A stretch of 64,000 bases of DNA from Nitrospirae bacterium JdFR-85 (GTDB lineage Bacteria; Nitrospirota; Thermodesulfovibrionia; Thermodesulfovibrionales; JdFR-85). Position 1 is the first letter of the stretch; the number at the start of each line of letters is the position of its first letter. The translations under genes were made by a program, and so were the position numbers. The stretch covers positions 1-64,000 of the forward strand of contig MTOU01000009.1 of assembly GCA_002011745.1 (NCBI GenBank). The letters run 5' to 3'. The notes under the pieces are model-generated. The model worked only from the letters and a program-made list of their open reading frames with translations, was not told where the DNA came from and did no database searches. Positions 60,700 through 64,000 of the stretch are shown piece after piece.

Positions 60700-61666
60700 A
60701 CCTCCTTATTGCCCTCAGATGTTCAGATATGGTTGTGGAGAAATAGTGTCTTCCATTGTTCATTGAGACAAAAAACATATAGGGCACATCTGCTGGATAA
60801 AGGGCTGCCATGATTGAATTTATTCCTGCAGAGGCAATCGGTGTTGGAGGAAGTCCTTTGATGATATAGGTATTGTATGGAGTAGGTCTTTTAAGGTCCT
60901 CTTTTGTAATCCCTTCAGAGAGGTCCTTTATCCCATAAATGGCTGTAGGGTCTGACTCTAAGGGTATGCCTTTTCTGAGTCTATTATGAAATACTGCAGA
61001 AATAAGAGGGCGTTCATCATCCACCTTGGCCTCTTTCTCAATCAATGATGCAAGTGTGAGCACCTCCTTTTCTGTCATCCCCAACTCCCTCATCCTCTCA
61101 ATCATCTCTGGTGTGAAACGACTCCTCAGGTTTCTCACCATTGTGGCTATGATCTCTTCTGGCTCAATACCAAGAGGGAAACGGTAGGTATCTGGATATA
61201 GATATCCTTCCACAGAGGAGGAATCAATCTTGAGTCTGTCAAGCAATGCTTTATTTCTTGCTGCCCTTAGGAAGCTCTCTCTATCACAGAGACCGGCCTC
61301 CTGGACCCTGGAGGCCACCTGCCAGATATTAAAACCTTCGGGTATTGTGACCTCCTTCATCATAACATCCCCTTCAATGAGCTTTCTTAGTACATTGTAT
61401 GGAGTTATACTGCCTTTGAATTCATAAAAACCGTGTTTTATCCTTTTGTCAGCCCCTGTAAGGCTTGCAATAAAGGTAACGAGTCTGGCATCATGAATTA
61501 ACCCGGTATTTGAGAGGTCTCTGATTACCTCCTTAAAAGGGGTACCCTTTTTCACCTCTACCACTACCGGGTTTTCGAGCTTCAGAGGAACAAAAAACAG
61601 CCCCAGGTAGGAAACAAATGCAACAAGACTAAAGAATGTAAAAGCCAGAAGTTGTTTTTTTATCAC
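60686..61666 (-). CDS. mltG: Endolytic murein transglycosylase MltG
   Basis: Cuts nascent glycan strands of peptidoglycan at the inner membrane. A GTG start (61666) follows GGAGG by 8 bases. One N-terminal helix (about 8-25), then a LysM-like domain (VEVKKGTPFKEVIRDLS). YceG/MltG signatures: VEGYLYPDTYRF, LASLIEKEAKVDDERPLISAVFHNRL with catalytic Glu, LESDPTAIYG, PTPYNTYIIKGLPPTPIASAG. 326 residues. Convergent with the UPF0158 gene. Confidence 0.94.
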   Translation of the reverse strand: MIKKQLLAFTFFSLVAFVSYLGLFFVPLKLENPVVVEVKKGTPFKEVIRDLSNTGLIHDARLVTFIASLTGADKRIKHGFYEFKGSITPYNVLRKLIEGDVMMKEVTIPEGFNIWQVASRVQEAGLCDRESFLRAARNKALLDRLKIDSSSVEGYLYPDTYRFPLGIEPEEIIATMVRNLRSRFTPEMIERMRELGMTEKEVLTLASLIEKEAKVDDERPLISAVFHNRLRKGIPLESDPTAIYGIKDLSEGITKEDLKRPTPYNTYIIKGLPPTPIASAGINSIMAALYPADVPYMFFVSMNNGRHYFSTTISEHLRAIRRFRNR

Positions 61667-61743
61667 CCAAAACCTCCTGATTATATCTACGCTTTTGTGG
61701 CAGATATTTTATCATAAAGGTATCTGATTATTTCTGTAACATA

Positions 61744-61752
61744 TGCTATAAT
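61744..61752 (+). promoter_or_regulatory. Extended -10 promoter of the methyltransferase gene
   Basis: TGC-TATAAT (TATAAT at 61747-61752), with the TGn extension and a weak -35. The predicted start is near 61759, 27 bases before the ATG at 61786. Confidence 0.5.
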
Positions 61753-61785
61753 CTCTCCGTTAATACAAAAGATTTGGTGTATAAA

Positions 61786-62454
61786 ATGGAGAGAATAATT
61801 GAGCCTGAATTGATGGACTCCTATGAACAGGCAGAAGCATATGCAAACGCAGACTTTAGTGAGCCAAACTCAAGATTCATGGATCTCTTCAGAGAACACT
61901 TCAAAGGAGCAGAGATAAAAGGATATATTCTTGACCTCGGATGTGGGCCTGCGGATATCTCAATCCGTTTTGCAAAGCTCTATCCTGAATGCATTGTACA
62001 TGCTGTTGATGGTTCAGAGGCTATGTTACATTTTGCAGAAGAGGCCCTCCGTAGAGAGCCTCCAGAGATCTCAAATAGGATTAAGCTACATCTGGCAGTT
62101 ATTCCATCTCAACCTCTGCCTCTTGATAGATATGATGTAATAATAAGCAACAGTCTTCTTCACCACCTCCATAACCCCATGGTGATGTGGGATACAGTTA
62201 AAAGATATGCCAAAAAAGGGGCTCCTCTTATGATTATGGATCTGGTGAGACCAGACACAGAAGCAGAAGCAAGAAAGATTGTAGAAACATATGCCTCTGC
62301 AGAGCCTGAAATCCTTAAGAGGGACTTCTTCAATTCCCTCTGTGCTGCATTCCAGATACAGGAGGTAAAGGCACAGTTACAAGAGGCTGGCTTAGATCAC
62401 CTTTCTGTCTACCAGGTCTCTGACAGGCATCTATTGGTGCACGGTTTTGTATAA
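61786..62454 (+). CDS. Class I SAM-dependent methyltransferase
   Basis: 222 residues. SAM motifs: GYILDLGCGPADISIRFAKLYP (motif I), VHAVDGSEAML (motif II) and YDVIISNSLLHHLHNP (motif IV/post), typical of small-molecule methyltransferases. The substrate is unknown. It stands alone between mltG and iscU, with its own promoter. ATG 61786 is chosen over a GTG four codons earlier. Confidence 0.85.
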   Translation: MERIIEPELMDSYEQAEAYANADFSEPNSRFMDLFREHFKGAEIKGYILDLGCGPADISIRFAKLYPECIVHAVDGSEAMLHFAEEALRREPPEISNRIKLHLAVIPSQPLPLDRYDVIISNSLLHHLHNPMVMWDTVKRYAKKGAPLMIMDLVRPDTEAEARKIVETYASAEPEILKRDFFNSLCAAFQIQEVKAQLQEAGLDHLSVYQVSDRHLLVHGFV

Positions 62455-62458
62455 TCTT

Positions 62459-62842
62459 TCACCCTTTTGTGTTGTTCTTCTTTTTACTCCTGTAATCCTC
62501 AATAGCCTTTCTCAGAGCATCTGCTCCCAGATTGGAGCAGTGCATCTTCTGAGGAGGAAGCCCTCCCAAGGCCTCAGCAACCTTCTCTTTTGATATCTGC
62601 ATCGCCTCATCCAAGGTCTTGCCCTTCACCATCTCTGTGATCATGCTACTTACTGCAATGGCGGCTCCGCAACCAAAGGTCTGAAACTTCGCATCTACAA
62701 TCTTGTTGTCCTTCACCTTGATATACAGTTTCATCACATCACCACATACTGGGTTGCCTTCCACACCCACACCATCTGCATCAGGCATTTCACCAACATT
62801 CCTCGGATTCATGAAATGGTCCATCACTTCTTTGGAGTACAT
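62459..62842 (-). CDS. iscU: Fe-S cluster scaffold IscU
   Basis: 127 residues. Cluster ligands in GNPVCGD, the QTFGCGAAIA motif and MHCSNLG; the LPPQKMH motif fits the chaperone-recognition LPPVK of IscU. It assembles [2Fe-2S] clusters with sulfur from the cysteine desulfurase next door. It overlaps nifS by 19 bases. Confidence 0.94.
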   Translation of the reverse strand: MYSKEVMDHFMNPRNVGEMPDADGVGVEGNPVCGDVMKLYIKVKDNKIVDAKFQTFGCGAAIAVSSMITEMVKGKTLDEAMQISKEKVAEALGGLPPQKMHCSNLGADALRKAIEDYRSKKKNNTKG

Positions 62843-64000
62843 GTTCCATCCTCCTCAATACCTTCCCACCCCTTTGCATAGGGTGAAAGTTCTCGTAGTC
62901 TCTGAATTATCTGAGGAAACTCCTCAAGTGTATATTCAACCTGCTCCATTGTATTCTCAATCCCGAAACTAAAGACTATAGAGCCATGAGCTATATGAGA
63001 AGGGATACCCATGGACAGCAGTACAGGTGATGCCTTCAGCGCCTTTGAGGTACAGGCAGAACCACTTGCAGCATATATACCCTTTGAGGCAAGCATCAGC
63101 AACATCCCTTCTCCCTCGATATACTCCACACAGAAACTGGCATGCCCTGGTAGCCTCTGCTCTGGATGGCCTGTGTAGTGTATTGCCTCAACCTTGCTCA
63201 TCAGTCCTTCCACAAGCCTGTCCCTTAGCTTTTTAACATGCTCCATCTTCTTCGGCAACTCCTGCTTGGCTATCTCTGCTGCCTTCCCCATCCCAACAAT
63301 AGCAGGTACATTCTCTGTCCCTGCCCTTCTGCCGCCTTCCTGGATTCCTCCAAATATAAGAGGTATTATCCTCTGCCCCTGCTTTATATACAAAGCGCCT
63401 GCCCCTTTTGGTCCATAGAACTGGTGAGCCGACATACTCAAAAGATCAACTCCCAGATCTTCCACATCCACAGGAATATTCCCCACTGTAGCTACTGCAT
63501 CGGTGTGGAAAGTTATACCTTTTTCCTTAGCTATTGCTGCTATCTCTTTGATAGGTTCAATAGTGCCCACTTCAGGACTTGCATGGATAACAGAGATAAG
63601 GATGGTCTCATCAGTTATCGCCTTCTTTATATCATCAGGGTCTATAAAGCCCTGTTTGTCAGGGTTTAGATATGTGACTACAAAACCTAACTTCTCAAGG
63701 AACCTTGCAGGGTTTAAGACAGAATGGTGCTCCATTCTTGTAACAATAATATGCTTTCCATCATATTGCTTCGCCATTGCGATACCCCGCAGGGCAAAGT
63801 TATTGGCCTCAGCACCACTTGAGGTGAAAACAATCTCGGAGGGCTTTGCATTGATAAGGTCTGCCACCTGCTGTCTTGCATTCTCAATAGCCTCCCGTGC
63901 TCTGAGTCCAAGGGGATAGATACTTAGAGGATTACCAAACTCCTCCTTCAGATAGGGCATCATCGCTTCAAGCACCTCGTCCCTCAAGGGATTTGTTGCC
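62824..64000 (-). CDS. nifS: Cysteine desulfurase NifS/IscS (5' end outside the window)
   Basis: The frame runs to the right edge; the visible part starts within ATNPLRDEVLEAMMPYLKEEFGNPLS, about 10 residues into a normal protein. Family signs: FTSSGAEANNFALRG, HHSVLNP, ASPEVGTIEPI, HTDAVATVGNIPVDV and the catalytic-loop Cys in ASGSACTSKALK. The PLP-lysine motif SxHK is here SMSAHQFYGPKG, so Gln stands where Lys usually forms the Schiff base. It overlaps iscU by 19 bases and should supply sulfur to it. Confidence 0.92.
   Translation of the reverse strand, partial: ATNPLRDEVLEAMMPYLKEEFGNPLSIYPLGLRAREAIENARQQVADLINAKPSEIVFTSSGAEANNFALRGIAMAKQYDGKHIIVTRMEHHSVLNPARFLEKLGFVVTYLNPDKQGFIDPDDIKKAITDETILISVIHASPEVGTIEPIKEIAAIAKEKGITFHTDAVATVGNIPVDVEDLGVDLLSMSAHQFYGPKGAGALYIKQGQRIIPLIFGGIQEGGRRAGTENVPAIVGMGKAAEIAKQELPKKMEHVKKLRDRLVEGLMSKVEAIHYTGHPEQRLPGHASFCVEYIEGEGMLLMLASKGIYAASGSACTSKALKASPVLLSMGIPSHIAHGSIVFSFGIENTMEQVEYTLEEFPQIIQRLRELSPYAKGWEGIEEDGTCTPKK

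Overview
The window reads as ordinary chromosome from an anaerobic, Gram-negative-type (two-membrane) bacterium. The evidence is an LPS heptosyltransferase, KdsD (Kdo pathway), a secretin, an outer-membrane usher, c-type cytochrome and heme-sensor proteins, many iron-sulfur proteins, and an AhcY/MetK methyl cycle. The gene mix (PSP1/RicT with HolB and MetG, NuoEFG-like redox proteins with regulatory domains, IscU/NifS) would fit Nitrospirota (Thermodesulfovibrionia-like) or a deep deltaproteobacterial lineage. This is inference; no rRNA gene is present to settle it.

Layout. 1-2.5 kb: 5' part of a secreted tandem beta-helix protein. 2.7-6.2 kb: metK-ahcY-rlmN. 6.4-9 kb: an unknown membrane protein and yifB. 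9-12 kb: a lipoprotein, tRNA-Ser(UGA) and type II secretion pseudopilins gspGHIJ. 12-18.3 kb: gyrA-holB-ricT-metG. 18.4-25.6 kb: galU, gspCDE, a heptosyltransferase and an unknown protein. 25.8-30.4 kb: an NFU protein, amidase, EcfT-like protein, AI-2E-type permease, release-factor-like protein and cytochrome c. 30.5-37 kb: a heme-type sensor kinase, an NtrC-type activator, the cassette DRTGG / ATPase / DRTGG / PHP / ATPase-receiver, and cmk. 37.2-44.9 kb: a chaperone-usher pilus locus with a large SARP-type regulator. 45-47.8 kb: a cysE-cysS fusion and rlmB. 47.8-55.2 kb: an HD protein and a NuoEFG-like operon carrying two receiver-domain fusions. 55.2-56.7 kb: an unusual tRNA and a pilin/HAMP pair. 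56.8-64 kb: ispG, panC, kdsD, mltG, a methyltransferase, iscU and nifS.

Three systems stand out. (1) A redox/regulatory module. An NADH-dehydrogenase-like operon (NuoE, [2Fe-2S] ferredoxin, NuoF, NuoG-like) has NuoE fused to a receiver domain and a second receiver fused to a GcvH-like domain. It sits behind a clear sigma-54 promoter with two matching upstream palindromes. A heme-containing sensor kinase, a sigma-54 activator and the DRTGG/PHP/ATPase cassette lie 12-18 kb away. (2) A chaperone-usher pilus whose promoter carries a direct-repeat operator with textbook SARP geometry. The same operator, at identical spacing to the -10 box, precedes a small unknown gene next to the SARP regulator. 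(3) A tRNA with a selenocysteine-tRNA-like body (8-bp acceptor, 4-base D loop, very long variable arm) but a cysteine anticodon (GCA) and a U discriminator base.

Several genes are in-frame fusions that keep an internal Shine-Dalgarno and start codon (cysE-cysS, ATPase-receiver, receiver-NuoE), so each may make two products. GspD carries a C-terminal domain resembling a subtilase prodomain, and the NifS at the right edge has Gln at the usual PLP-lysine position.
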